Below are positions 1 through 7,969 of a stretch of DNA of 64,000 nucleotides, in pieces (within the stretch, counting starts at the first letter, position 1; the number at the start of each line of letters is the position of its first letter). This stretch comes from Neorhizobium sp. SHOUNA12A (GTDB lineage: Bacteria; Pseudomonadota; Alphaproteobacteria; Rhizobiales; Rhizobiaceae). The position numbers and the translations under genes are program-made. The stretch is from assembly GCF_023006505.1 (NCBI RefSeq), contig NZ_JALBGV010000006.1:1-64000 (forward strand), in the 5' to 3' direction. The notes beneath the pieces are model-generated. The model was not told the origin of the DNA and made no database searches. It was given only the letters and a program-made list of their open reading frames with translations.

Positions 1-323
1 CCGTCCGGCTCGACCCGCAGCACGTCGAAGGAGGGCGGCGCCATCGCCGCGTCAGCCTGAGTGGAGGGCGTCTGGGTTGAGGTCGCCTGGGAACCCGCTG
101 CGGGCTGGGCCGTCTGCGGCGCTGCCGGCTTTGCGGCATCAGGCGCCTTGGCTGTCTGCTGCGGTTCTGTCACCGCGTCCTTGACGGCATTGCCTGCTGC
201 ATTGATCGCGTCGCCGATCGGCTTTGAATCCTTGTTTATCGCGGGCATCACGAAGAACACCATCAGCAGCGATGCGATAGCCAATACGATCAGAGCCAGC
301 CAGCCGGCGCGGTTTTTCATCAT
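1..323 (-). CDS. LysM-type peptidoglycan-binding envelope protein, N-terminal part (cut by window edge)
   Basis: The frame opens at ATG-ATG behind a GGGAGAGG ribosome site and runs off the left edge, so only about 107 residues are visible. Residues 8-27 form one hydrophobic helix (LALIVLAIASLLMVFFVM), a membrane anchor or uncleaved signal. An Ala/Pro/Lys/Thr/Gln-rich low-complexity stretch follows, then the phrase FDVLRVEPDG. From family knowledge, rhizobial LysM peptidoglycan-binding proteins share this layout and phrase and carry the LysM domain at the C-terminus, which is outside the window. The LysM assignment is therefore inference; the anchor plus disordered linker is seen. It is divergent from the LOG-family gene. 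Confidence 0.65.
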   Translation of the reverse strand, partial: MMKNRAGWLALIVLAIASLLMVFFVMPAINKDSKPIGDAINAAGNAVKDAVTEPQQTAKAPDAAKPAAPQTAQPAAGSQATSTQTPSTQADAAMAPPSFDVLRVEPD

Positions 324-480
324 CAATGCCTCTCCCGACAGCTATAGCCATCGCATATTCGGATTAACCTTTTCCTCCCGCGTTCACAAGCTTTTCACAC
401 GATAAACCCTTGCTCTTCCGGGCATTTCCCGTCAATTTTGACGACCGGGGCTCGCTTTGGCCCTCCACTTGAAATGCCTT

Positions 481-1098
481 ATGGAGAAAACTGTGCCGAT
501 TCGATCCATCTGCGTTTACTGCGGTTCGCAGCCGGGACGCGATCCCGCCTATATCGAGGCCGGCCGTGCGCTCGGAAAATCCATCGCCGCCCATGGGCTT
601 CGGCTTGTTTATGGCGGAGGCACCAAGGGTATCATGGGTGCGGTCGCGGCCGGCGTTCTGTCGAACGGCGGTCAGGTCACCGGCATCATTCCCGAATTCC
701 TGGTCGACATGGAGGCCACGCGCCATTCGCTCGGCCAGCTCGACGAGCTGATTGTGACGGAGGACATGCATGCGCGCAAGCACAAGATGTTCGAGCGCGC
801 TGACGCTTTCGTGACCCTGCCGGGCGGCATAGGCACGCTGGAGGAGATTGTCGAGATCATGACGTGGGCGCAGCTCGGACGGCATCAGAAACCGATGGCA
901 TTTGCCAATATCGGCGGTTTCTGGGATCCGATGCTCGACCTCATCACCCACATGCGCGAACAGGGTTTCATCCACCGCGCGCATCTGGTCCAGCCGCTTG
1001 TCATCGCCAATGTCGAGGAGATCGTTCCGGCGATCCTCGAACAGGGCGAGGACCGCCCGCCGTCCGGCGGCGAGGAGGCTGTCATTTCAAAGCTTTGA
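481..1098 (+). CDS. LOG family (TIGR00730) Rossmann-fold protein
   Basis: About 205 residues with both family signatures: GGGTKGIMG (about 45-53) and PGGIGTLEE (about 114-122), plus the MHARK stretch just before the second. LOG enzymes are cytosolic cytokinin riboside 5'-monophosphate phosphoribohydrolases that release free cytokinin base from the nucleotide; in bacteria many act on AMP or have unknown substrates. ATG 481 has no clear ribosome site, whereas the in-frame GTG at 493 sits 7 nt behind GGAGAA, so the true start may be four codons later. It is monocistronic and convergent with the cupin gene. The family call is firm; the substrate is unknown. Confidence 0.9.
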   Translation: MEKTVPIRSICVYCGSQPGRDPAYIEAGRALGKSIAAHGLRLVYGGGTKGIMGAVAAGVLSNGGQVTGIIPEFLVDMEATRHSLGQLDELIVTEDMHARKHKMFERADAFVTLPGGIGTLEEIVEIMTWAQLGRHQKPMAFANIGGFWDPMLDLITHMREQGFIHRAHLVQPLVIANVEEIVPAILEQGEDRPPSGGEEAVISKL

Positions 1099-1115
1099 GC
1101 GCCGGTGCTTAAGCT

Positions 1116-1445
1116 CTAGTCGACGATGAAGAGTTTTGCACCGACCGCTGTCGAGGAGCGGTGGGGCTCGGCATCGTCAGCCACCTGGTAACTCATGCCG
1201 GGCTTCAGCACGAAGACCCGGCCGTCGGCGAGTTCGGTCGTCAGCGCGCCTTCGAGGCAGAGCAGGACATGGCCTTTGACGCACCAGTGGTCGGCGAGAT
1301 AGCCTGGGGTATATTCCACCATCCGCACCCGGATCTTCCCAAAATGGCATGTCTGCCAGGTCGCGAGCCCGGTGTCGCCCTTGTGTTCGGTCTTGGGCAC
1401 CGTGCTCCAGTCGGTCGTGCCGAACGGAATGTCGCTGATCTGCAT
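1116..1445 (-). CDS. DHCW-motif cupin-fold protein
   Basis: A 109-residue single-domain protein. The sequence DHWC at 52-55 is followed by a small beta-barrel pattern (GHVLLCLEGALTTEL, then LKPGMSYQV) and PHRSS near residue 95, as in small cupins annotated as DHCW-motif proteins. GGAG lies 8 nt upstream of the ATG. A metal site formed by the His and Cys residues is plausible but not proven, and no substrate is known for the family. It lies 20 nt downstream of rarD on the same strand, so the two may share a transcript, although the functions look unrelated. Confidence 0.75.
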   Translation of the reverse strand: MQISDIPFGTTDWSTVPKTEHKGDTGLATWQTCHFGKIRVRMVEYTPGYLADHWCVKGHVLLCLEGALTTELADGRVFVLKPGMSYQVADDAEPHRSSTAVGAKLFIVD

Positions 1446-1465
1446 TCTTATGCTCCGGAAAGGGA

Positions 1466-2380
1466 TTATCGGCCGCGCGTCTGTTTCAGCATCGACCAGG
1501 TGTAGACGGCGAGCGCCACCCAGATCAACGCAAAGGCCCCGAGCTTCACCAGGCTGAGCGGCTCGTGGAAAGCGAAAACCGCGATCAGGAAGATCATCGT
1601 CGGCGCGATGTATTGCATGATGCCGATGGTCGAGAGTTTCAGGAGTTTTGCGCCATTGGCATAGATCATCAGCGGTGCGGCGGTGATGATTCCGGCGGCC
1701 ATCAGGATGAACGTGTCCCACCCGGTCGAATTGAGGAGATGGCCCTGGCCGGTCGATTCCAGCCAGATCACATAGGGCAGACAAGGGATGCTGATCAGCA
1801 GCACTTCCAGGAAGAAACCCTGGTTTGGGCCGATCGGCAGGGTTTTCCGGAACAGCGCATAGAACCCCCAGGTGACGGTGAGCGCCAGCGAAACCCACGG
1901 CAATCCGCCCGCGTCATAGGTGAGGATCGCCACCGCGACCACCACGAGGCCGATCGCGGCAAGCTGCACCGGCGCCAGTCTTTCCTTGAGCAGGACGGCT
2001 GCGAGAAAGATGCTGAACAGCGGATTGATGAAATAACCGAGCGCCGCATCGAGCGCCCGGCCGGCGGCGACCGCCCATACATAGATGCCCCAGTTCGCCA
2101 TGATGATCAGGGCGGTCAGGCATGCCATGGCAAGCATGCGCGGGTTCTGCACCGCCACCTTGAGATCGCCGGTGCGACGCAGGATGAGGAGAACGATTCC
2201 GGCAACCGGCACCGACCAGATGGCCCGGTGCGCCAGCACTTCGAGCGAAGGAATATGGGCAACAGCCTTTAGATAGAACGGCAGAAAGCCCCAAAGGAAA
2301 TAGGCCGTCAGCCCGAAGGCGAAACCGCGTGGGGTATCCTCGTTCTTCGCTATTGTCGCCGGGGCGATGTCGGTGGTCAT
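1466..2380 (-). CDS. rarD: EamA-family transporter RarD
   Basis: A 304-residue inner-membrane protein with about ten hydrophobic segments arranged as two EamA halves. The start of the first half (GLTAYFLWGFLPFYLKAV and AHRAIWSVP) and the C-terminal IALIWVALAVYTW fit the RarD (chloramphenicol-sensitivity protein) subgroup of the drug/metabolite transporter superfamily. The natural substrate is unknown; drug export is only an inherited name. It is followed closely by the cupin gene and is divergent from the methyltransferase gene across about 150 nt. Confidence 0.88.
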   Translation of the reverse strand: MTTDIAPATIAKNEDTPRGFAFGLTAYFLWGFLPFYLKAVAHIPSLEVLAHRAIWSVPVAGIVLLILRRTGDLKVAVQNPRMLAMACLTALIIMANWGIYVWAVAAGRALDAALGYFINPLFSIFLAAVLLKERLAPVQLAAIGLVVVAVAILTYDAGGLPWVSLALTVTWGFYALFRKTLPIGPNQGFFLEVLLISIPCLPYVIWLESTGQGHLLNSTGWDTFILMAAGIITAAPLMIYANGAKLLKLSTIGIMQYIAPTMIFLIAVFAFHEPLSLVKLGAFALIWVALAVYTWSMLKQTRGR

Positions 2381-2532
2381 GCGGGTGTTTCCGGTATGTT
2401 TGTTCTGGTTATCCCCCGTTTAAACGAATAGGTTGAGCCGGACCAATTCATTTCATTGAAGAACCTATCGTCTGTCGCGATTCTGTCGGCTTGGCTTGCG
2501 ATAGTGATCGCTTGTCAGAACGGAGGAATGGG

Positions 2533-3405
2533 ATGGATTTCGAAAACCCGCCGTTGCACCGGCAGATCTACGCCCGCCAGATCCTGGCCAAGGCCAGCGT
2601 GAGTGCAGACGCCCGGCTCCTCGCCGCTTTCGCCAAGGTGCCGCGCGAACAATTCATCGGCCCGCCGCCCTGGGTCTATAACGACTTTCGCAATTACCGC
2701 GAACTCGCCTCGACTGATCCGTTGGTTCTCTACCAGGATCTGCTGGTCGGCCTGGACACGGCGCGCGGCGTCAACAACGGCATGCCGTCGCTGCATGCCG
2801 GGGCCCTTCACGCGCTCGGCATCCGCGACGGCGAGACCGTCGCTCATCTCGGCGCCGGGACCGGATATTACACGGCGATCATTGCCGAACTGGTGGGGCC
2901 GTCGGGCCGGGTGGTCGCCGTCGAATACGACGAGGCTCTCGCAGACAAGGCGCGCCAAAATTTGGCAGATTACAGAAATGTCGAGCTCGTCTGCGGCGAC
3001 GGGACCGAATGGCCGAAGGAGGACGCGGACGTGATCTACGCCAATTTCGCGCTCGACCACCCGCCGGCCGCCTGGATCGATAATCTGGCGGTCTCGGGGC
3101 GCACGCTCTTCCCGCTCGGCTTCCCGGCAATCGACAACGGCCGGCGGAACGGCTTTACCGGCCGCGCGGGTTTCCTGATGATCGACCACCGCGCAAAAGG
3201 TTTCGGGGCCAAATTCCTGCAGCCGGTTTCCTTCGTCTGGGCCGAGGGCCAGCAACCGGTGCCGCCGGGCCGCCACCAGGGACTGGCCGAAGCCTTCCGT
3301 TCTCGCCGGGGTTATCAGGTGCGCAGCCTGCGCTGGCGGGAGCCGCCCCGGGAGGGGGAGTGGTACGGCGAGGAAGATTGGGGGCTGAGTTTCGAGGAGG
3401 TGTGA
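2533..3405 (+). CDS. Protein-L-isoaspartate O-methyltransferase-like SAM methyltransferase
   Basis: About 290 residues. The N-terminal helix (LHRQIYARQIL, FAKVPREQFIGP) and the SAM loop LGAGTGYY (106-113) followed by an acidic strand end (VVAVEYDE) resemble the PCMT family, which methylates L-isoaspartyl residues to start repair of aged proteins. It is longer than classical Pcm (about 210 aa) and divergent in its second half, so the substrate may differ. The start is set by GGAGG 6 nt before ATG 2533; a longer reading from 2491 has no ribosome site. Monocistronic. Confidence 0.75.
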   Translation: MDFENPPLHRQIYARQILAKASVSADARLLAAFAKVPREQFIGPPPWVYNDFRNYRELASTDPLVLYQDLLVGLDTARGVNNGMPSLHAGALHALGIRDGETVAHLGAGTGYYTAIIAELVGPSGRVVAVEYDEALADKARQNLADYRNVELVCGDGTEWPKEDADVIYANFALDHPPAAWIDNLAVSGRTLFPLGFPAIDNGRRNGFTGRAGFLMIDHRAKGFGAKFLQPVSFVWAEGQQPVPPGRHQGLAEAFRSRRGYQVRSLRWREPPREGEWYGEEDWGLSFEEV

Positions 3406-3520
3406 GGGCGTCAGCTCCACCAAAGTTCTTGGTCCTAGGGCGCCCGAAACGAACATCGCAATGGATTGAAAATTTCCGGTTCAGGGACTTGATCATTTTA
3501 GGTCGACTGTCCTACAAGAG

Positions 3521-3542
3521 GATTAGGACAATTGCCCTAATC
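3521..3542. promoter_or_regulatory. Candidate operator of the TetR/YciI pair
   Basis: A 22-bp palindrome, GATTAGGACAATTGCCCTAATC, has only one mismatched pair (3528/3535). It lies 58 nt upstream of the TetR-family start codon. A second overlapping inverted repeat pairs TGTCCTA (3508-3514) with TAGGACA (3524-3530), so three TAGGAC-type half-sites are clustered. Size and position fit an autorepressor site for a TetR dimer. This is inferred from symmetry and location only. Confidence 0.6.
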
Positions 3543-3600
3543 CGTGAAGCCATCGCTTTGCACCCGGGCAACAGCAAACAGGGTTGCCACATTGAAGGGT

Positions 3601-4200
3601 ATGGACACACGCAATCAGATCGTAGACGCCGCTGATCGCCTCTTCTACGAGCGCGGGTACGACGTAACGTCGTTTGCCGATATTGCCGAATGCGTGGGCC
3701 TGTCGCGCGGCAATTTTTACTACCACTTCAAGACGAAGGACGAAATTCTCAACGCGGTGATCGCCCTTCGTATCGCCAACACGCAGAGAATGCTGGAGGC
3801 ATGGGAGGCTGAAGGCGGGACAGCTGCCGACAGAATCCGAAGCTTTATCAATATCCTCATCGTCAACCGAACGAAGATCATGGCGTATGGCTGCCCGGTC
3901 GGATCGCTCTGCAACGAACTCGCCAAGCTCGATCATGTCGCCAAAACCGACGCCGCCGCACTTTTCACCCTGTTCCGCGAGTGGCTCGCTCGCCAGTTCT
4001 GCGCTCTGGGTCGGGGAACCGATGCCGACGCGCTCTCCCTACATCTCCTGATGCGAAGCCAAGGTGTATCGACGCTCGCCACGGCGTTCCGCGACGAAAC
4101 CTTCATCCGCCGCGAAGTGGATGCCATGCAGACGTGGTTGGAGGCGCATATCTCGGAGCGGCCGCTCGCTCCCCAATCCGTTTCATCACGAACCGTCTGA
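3601..4200 (+). CDS. TetR/AcrR-family transcriptional regulator
   Basis: A 199-residue regulator with the classic N-terminal helix-turn-helix: FADIAECVGLSRGNFYYHFKTKDEIL (about 25-50). The C-terminal ligand domain contains YGCPVGSLCNELA, as in a common TetR C-terminal subgroup. ATG 3601 follows GAAGGG and directly precedes the HTH domain; an upstream in-frame codon at 3544 would add 19 residues not typical of the family. The YciI-domain gene starts 12 nt after its stop, so the two form an operon. The palindrome at 3521-3542 suggests autorepression. The ligand is unknown. Confidence 0.9.
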   Translation: MDTRNQIVDAADRLFYERGYDVTSFADIAECVGLSRGNFYYHFKTKDEILNAVIALRIANTQRMLEAWEAEGGTAADRIRSFINILIVNRTKIMAYGCPVGSLCNELAKLDHVAKTDAAALFTLFREWLARQFCALGRGTDADALSLHLLMRSQGVSTLATAFRDETFIRREVDAMQTWLEAHISERPLAPQSVSSRTV

Positions 4201-4212
4201 AGGAAAACCGGC

Positions 4213-4497
4213 ATGTTCATCGTCACCCTGAAGTTCGCCGACAAGGCAAGGGCTCCGCAATTCATGGAAGGGCACAATGCCTGGATCAGAAAAGGCTTTG
4301 ATGACGGTGTTTTTCTGCTGGTCGGCAGCCTCCAACCGAATGCAGGCGGATCCGTGTTGGTCCACAATACCACACGGGCCGACCTCGAAATGCGTGTGAC
4401 GGACGATCCTTTCGTTGCCGAAGGCGTTGTCAGCGCTGACATTCAGGAAATCGTACCTGGCCGTGTCGATGACCGGCTTGCGTTCCTGAAGGCCTAG
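4213..4497 (+). CDS. YciI-family (YCII-related) small protein
   Basis: A 94-residue single-domain protein with the YCII pattern: an N-terminal strand MFIVTLKF, HNAWIRKGFDDG around residues 21-32 (conserved His and Gly), LLVGSL, then DPFVAEGV. YCII domains have a ferredoxin-like alpha/beta fold and a few act as dehalogenase-like or lactonizing enzymes; the function here is unknown. It is co-transcribed with the TetR gene and has GAAGGA about 10 nt before ATG. It is probably the main target of that regulator. Confidence 0.85.
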   Translation: MFIVTLKFADKARAPQFMEGHNAWIRKGFDDGVFLLVGSLQPNAGGSVLVHNTTRADLEMRVTDDPFVAEGVVSADIQEIVPGRVDDRLAFLKA

Positions 4498-4593
4498 ACA
4501 CCAGGGGCGCCATCATCTCGGATGCGCGGCCGATTGTCTCCAACCCGAATCTCTGATCAATCAGGCGAACGGATGTCGGCGGAGGCGAAGGTC

Positions 4594-5283
4594 ATGGCGG
4601 AGCAGGATCCCATCGAGGTTTCCGAACAGCGGATCGGACGCGCGGAGGCGCTTGGCTTTACGGCCGCCGGAGGCCCGGTGATCCTGAACGGCTGCATTCT
4701 GGAGGAAGCGGACCTGTCGGGGCTGGATCTCCAGCGCTGGGAATTCAGAAACTGCAGGATGACCACCGTCAATCTGCGGGCCGCCGACCTCGAAGGGGCA
4801 AAATTCGAGGGATGCCGGGGACCGTTCGCCAATTTTACGGGCGCCAACCTTGCGGAGGTGGAGTTCCGGAATTGCGACTTCAACAACGCCGCTTTCCTGG
4901 AAGCCAAAATGAACGACACCCGGTTCGTCGGCTGCAAGCTGACCGGCGCCAACCTGACTCGGATCGCCTCGCTCGGCCTGTCGTTCAAGGAGACCATCCT
5001 CGCCCAGGCGAGGCTTCCCGCATTGTCGTTCCGGAAGTCCCGGATCGAGCGGGTCGATTTCGGCATGGCCGATCTGTCGAAATGCGATTTTCGCGACGTC
5101 GTGTTCGACGGCTGCAGCCTGCGTGACACGGGGCTCGTCGATGCCAGGTTCGAAGGGGCCGATCTGCGCGGCGCGGACCTCGGCGGCCTGAAGCTGATCG
5201 ATGCCAGGAAGTTCAGGGGAGCGACGATCTCGCGGCAGCAAGCCGGAGATATCCTGGCGGAACTGGGACTGAAGGTTCAATAG
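4594..5283 (+). CDS. Pentapeptide-repeat protein (Qnr/MfpA-like fold)
   Basis: About 229 residues dominated by A(D/N)LXX-type repeats (ADLSGLD, ADLEGAK, ANLAEVE, CDFNNAAF, ANLTRIA, ADLSKCD, ADLRGADL), predicted to fold as a right-handed quadrilateral beta-helix. The size is near that of Qnr/MfpA proteins, which mimic DNA and bind gyrase, but many such proteins have no known role, so gyrase protection is only a possibility. ATG 4594 is preceded by GGAGG at 8 nt; an in-frame ATG at 4573 is an alternative. Monocistronic, just after the YciI gene. Confidence 0.82.
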   Translation: MAEQDPIEVSEQRIGRAEALGFTAAGGPVILNGCILEEADLSGLDLQRWEFRNCRMTTVNLRAADLEGAKFEGCRGPFANFTGANLAEVEFRNCDFNNAAFLEAKMNDTRFVGCKLTGANLTRIASLGLSFKETILAQARLPALSFRKSRIERVDFGMADLSKCDFRDVVFDGCSLRDTGLVDARFEGADLRGADLGGLKLIDARKFRGATISRQQAGDILAELGLKVQ

Positions 5284-5339
5284 CCGGGTGCGGCATCCTC
5301 AGTCTCCGGTTCTTCCAGTCGTCTTGCAGGCGAGAAGGA

Positions 5340-5498
5340 TTAGACGGCTACGCGCCGTGCTTCCTTGTCGGCCGACTTCCGGTCTGCGCCGTGCTTTTCG
5401 ATGATCGCCTTCGCATCTTCAACCGAAATGCGATGTTTCTTGGCGAAGGGGATAGGCTGGTAAGGCTGGTCCGCGGTGTTTGCTTTTTTATCAGACAT
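5340..5498 (-). CDS. Small conserved-looking hypothetical protein, 52 aa (DUF3606-like)
   Basis: A 52-residue frame begins MSDKKANTADQPYQPIPFAK and ends in a charged helix with EDAKAIIEKHGADRK. GGAGAC lies 8 nt upstream of ATG. The combination of a basic, helical C-terminal half and a short polar N-terminus recalls DUF3606-type small proteins found in rhizobia, but the similarity is loose. The function is unknown. It sits alone between the pentapeptide-repeat gene and rsgA. The good ribosome site and uninterrupted frame support it being real. Confidence 0.6.
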   Translation of the reverse strand: MSDKKANTADQPYQPIPFAKKHRISVEDAKAIIEKHGADRKSADKEARRVAV

Positions 5499-5723
5499 GA
5501 ACGTCTCCGATCTCGATGCTCCGGCAGGATGCCGAAGCCTCTTTGGATTAATGAAACGGTGAGGGGGTTGGTTGCCAGGCGCTGCTGCGTCATTACCGCG
5601 AGCGGCTGCCTCAATGTACCGTCTATATGGTACGAAAGCCCCTGAAACACAATGGCCCGGATCGGGCCTCAGGATTCGGGGCCGCCTGCCAACTCCTGCA
5701 GGGACGGTTTTCGCGCGAAACCT

Positions 5724-6746
5724 TCAGTATTTCTTCTTGCGGACGATCTTGTTGCCCTTCGGCCCGCTCAGAACCGGCGTCCTGTCGCGGTTTTCCGCAA
5801 GCAGGTTGCGCCAGCGTTCCAGGCGATCGGCGGAAAGTTCGCCTTTGGCAACAGCTGCCTGCACCGCGCAGCCCGGTTCGTGGGCGTGGGTGCAATCGCG
5901 AAACCGGCAATTCGGTGCCAGATCGGTGATCTCGGCAAACAGCGTATCGATGCCGTCGGTAACGTCGCTGACATAGAGCGTCCGAATACCCGGCGTATCG
6001 ATCACCCAGCCGCCACCGGCAATCGCGTGCAGCGACCGTGCCGTGGTGGTGTGACGACCCTTTGCATCACGTTCGCGAATGCTACCGGTCTTCTGCATCG
6101 TGTCGGACGCATGCCCGGCGAGCGTGTTGACCAGCGTCGACTTGCCGACGCCGGAGGAGCCCACCAGTGCCACCGTCTGCCCTACGCCGCACCAGGGCTT
6201 CAGCAAGGCAACGGCATCCGCAGTGCGCGCATTGAGGATGACCACCGGCAGGTCGCGCTGCAGCGCCCTGGCCTGCTGCTTGAACGGGCCGGCATCTTCG
6301 ACCGTGTCGGCCTTGGTCAGTACGATCACCGGATCGGTCCCGGCCTGGTTGGCCATGATCAGGTAGCGTTCCAGCCGTCCGGGGTTGAAATCGGCATTGC
6401 ACGAGGTGACGATGAACAGCGTATCGACATTGGCTGCGGCAAGCTGCTGGCCGTGCCCGCCTTCCGCGCGCCGTTGAAACACGGTCTTTCGGTCGAGCCG
6501 GCGCACGAGCATGCCCGTCAGCGGATCGGCAAGAACCCAGTCGCCGACCGCAAACTCCGCGGTATTGCTATTGGGCGGAAGTTCGATCTCGACCGGTCCG
6601 CTGACACCGATCGCGTCGATGCGTGCCCGATGAACAGAGGCAATGCGCCGGACCAGGAGTTCGGTCTCGTCCGGCTCGACCTGAGCCGCAAAGAAATCGG
6701 ACCAGCCAAGCAGTTCAAGCGATGAGGGCGGGTTGGAGCCGGTCAA
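5724..6746 (-). CDS. rsgA: Ribosome small-subunit-dependent GTPase RsgA
   Basis: A circularly permuted GTPase (about 340 aa from this start) that binds the 30S subunit and helps late 16S maturation. From residue 1 at TTG 6746: an OB-like domain, G4 TKAD (about 144-147), P-loop GSSGVGKST (about 196-204), DTPG (about 250-253), then a C-terminal zinc knuckle C-x4-C-x-H-x5-C and a basic tail. No in-frame ATG exists upstream as far as 6911; TTG 6746 is the only start giving a normal length. An 11-codon ATG mini-frame (6778-6743) overlaps this TTG in another phase. A frameshift at the N-terminus is an alternative. Confidence 0.85.
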   Translation of the reverse strand: MTGSNPPSSLELLGWSDFFAAQVEPDETELLVRRIASVHRARIDAIGVSGPVEIELPPNSNTAEFAVGDWVLADPLTGMLVRRLDRKTVFQRRAEGGHGQQLAAANVDTLFIVTSCNADFNPGRLERYLIMANQAGTDPVIVLTKADTVEDAGPFKQQARALQRDLPVVILNARTADAVALLKPWCGVGQTVALVGSSGVGKSTLVNTLAGHASDTMQKTGSIRERDAKGRHTTTARSLHAIAGGGWVIDTPGIRTLYVSDVTDGIDTLFAEITDLAPNCRFRDCTHAHEPGCAVQAAVAKGELSADRLERWRNLLAENRDRTPVLSGPKGNKIVRKKKY

Positions 6747-6889
6747 GGTTCGGTACGAAAATTCGGGGACGCCGTCATGGGCAGGCTTTCCGCAGGTTGC
6801 GATTGCGTGGTTTATGGAGAACCGCGTTGTCCACGCTCCAACAGTGTCGATAGCGGGTAACCCAATATAGCAATCATCGGACGGTGGAA

Positions 6890-7870
6890 ATGGCGCCGCA
6901 GCGAAGAACAACCCTCGAACTCGACGGCGAAACCGTTGATCAGCTCGTCCAGCACCTCGATCGTGATTTTGTCGCCAGCGGTTTCAGCAGGCTCGAGGGC
7001 GGTAGTACCGAGGTTTACAGGATTGATCTCGTGCGAGCCGAGCACAGCTCGCTTGTCCTCAAAATCTATCCGGATGAACCCGAATGGCTGCCGAAGAAGG
7101 AGAACCTGGTGGCCGGCTGGCTGGAAGGGCTGATACCGCCTGTCCCCCGGTGGTCGAGGGTCGACGAAACACGCACCCTCCTGCCGTTGCGCTACTCCCT
7201 CCTGACGCTTTTGTCCGGCCGGTCGCTCCGCCACTGGATGGACGAACCGGATATCGCGCAGGCTTATCGGCAGATGGGAGAGCTGCTGAGGCAGGTTCAC
7301 ACCGTGCCGATGCCAGCCTATGGCTACATTCGCGGCGACGGGATCGATAAGCCGTGTCTGACCAATACGGACTATATGACGGCGGCGTTCGAAGACGTGT
7401 TCCGGCGTTTTCGCGATCTCGGCGGCGATGCGGAGCTCGGGCGAAACCTGCAGCACCTCGCCGAAGGCAGTTTTGATCTCCTGGCCGAAAGCGGCGGTCC
7501 CGTGCTCTGCCACGACGACTTCCATCAGGGCAATGTGCTCGCTTTGCGCGACGGTGCCGGAGATCTTCGGCTGAGCGGGCTCGTTGATTTCGGCAACGCG
7601 CGGGCAGGGGACAGGCTCTTCGATCTGGCCAAGGCCCTGTTCTGTTCCGCGCACGAGGACCCGCGCAGCCACCGGCCCATCCTTGAAGGTTACGGCCGGA
7701 CCGACCATCCGGATATGGAGCGGGCGCTGTGGCTCTACACCCTTTTCCATCGCACCAGCATGTGGTGCTGGCTGACCAAACTCGGCGTCGATGCGACGGC
7801 CGAGACCGGCCCCGGCGGTCTTCTCCGGGACCTGGGCGAGATGGCCGGCCGAGGCTCTGCGGTGAGCTGA
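6890..7870 (+). CDS. Aminoglycoside-phosphotransferase (APH) family kinase
   Basis: About 326 residues with a small-molecule kinase layout: an ATP-binding lysine in LVLKIY (about 58), the Brenner motif CHDDFHQGN (about 207-215, catalytic Asp and metal-binding Asn), and VDFGNA (Asp about 233) as the DFG equivalent. APH-family proteins phosphorylate aminoglycosides, homoserine, choline or unknown small molecules; nothing nearby identifies the substrate. ATG 6890 is preferred over GTG 6884 because of spacing from GGTGGA. Its 5' end is close to the divergent rsgA leader. Confidence 0.85.
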   Translation: MAPQRRTTLELDGETVDQLVQHLDRDFVASGFSRLEGGSTEVYRIDLVRAEHSSLVLKIYPDEPEWLPKKENLVAGWLEGLIPPVPRWSRVDETRTLLPLRYSLLTLLSGRSLRHWMDEPDIAQAYRQMGELLRQVHTVPMPAYGYIRGDGIDKPCLTNTDYMTAAFEDVFRRFRDLGGDAELGRNLQHLAEGSFDLLAESGGPVLCHDDFHQGNVLALRDGAGDLRLSGLVDFGNARAGDRLFDLAKALFCSAHEDPRSHRPILEGYGRTDHPDMERALWLYTLFHRTSMWCWLTKLGVDATAETGPGGLLRDLGEMAGRGSAVS

Positions 7871-7938
7871 ACGACGCCCGGACCAGCCGCGGCGCGGCGG
7901 AGTTCAGAGCGGCGCCTGGTAGCGCCTGTCGGGAGATG

Positions 7939-7959
7939 GCGAGGCGGCATTAGCCTCGC
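7939..7959. terminator. Hairpin between convergent APH-family gene and cimA
   Basis: Perfect 7-bp arms GCGAGGC/GCCTCGC close a 7-nt loop in the short convergent gap. No T-run follows on either strand, so it is a weak terminator candidate at best. Confidence 0.35.
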
Positions 7960-7969
7960 TCTCCTAACC

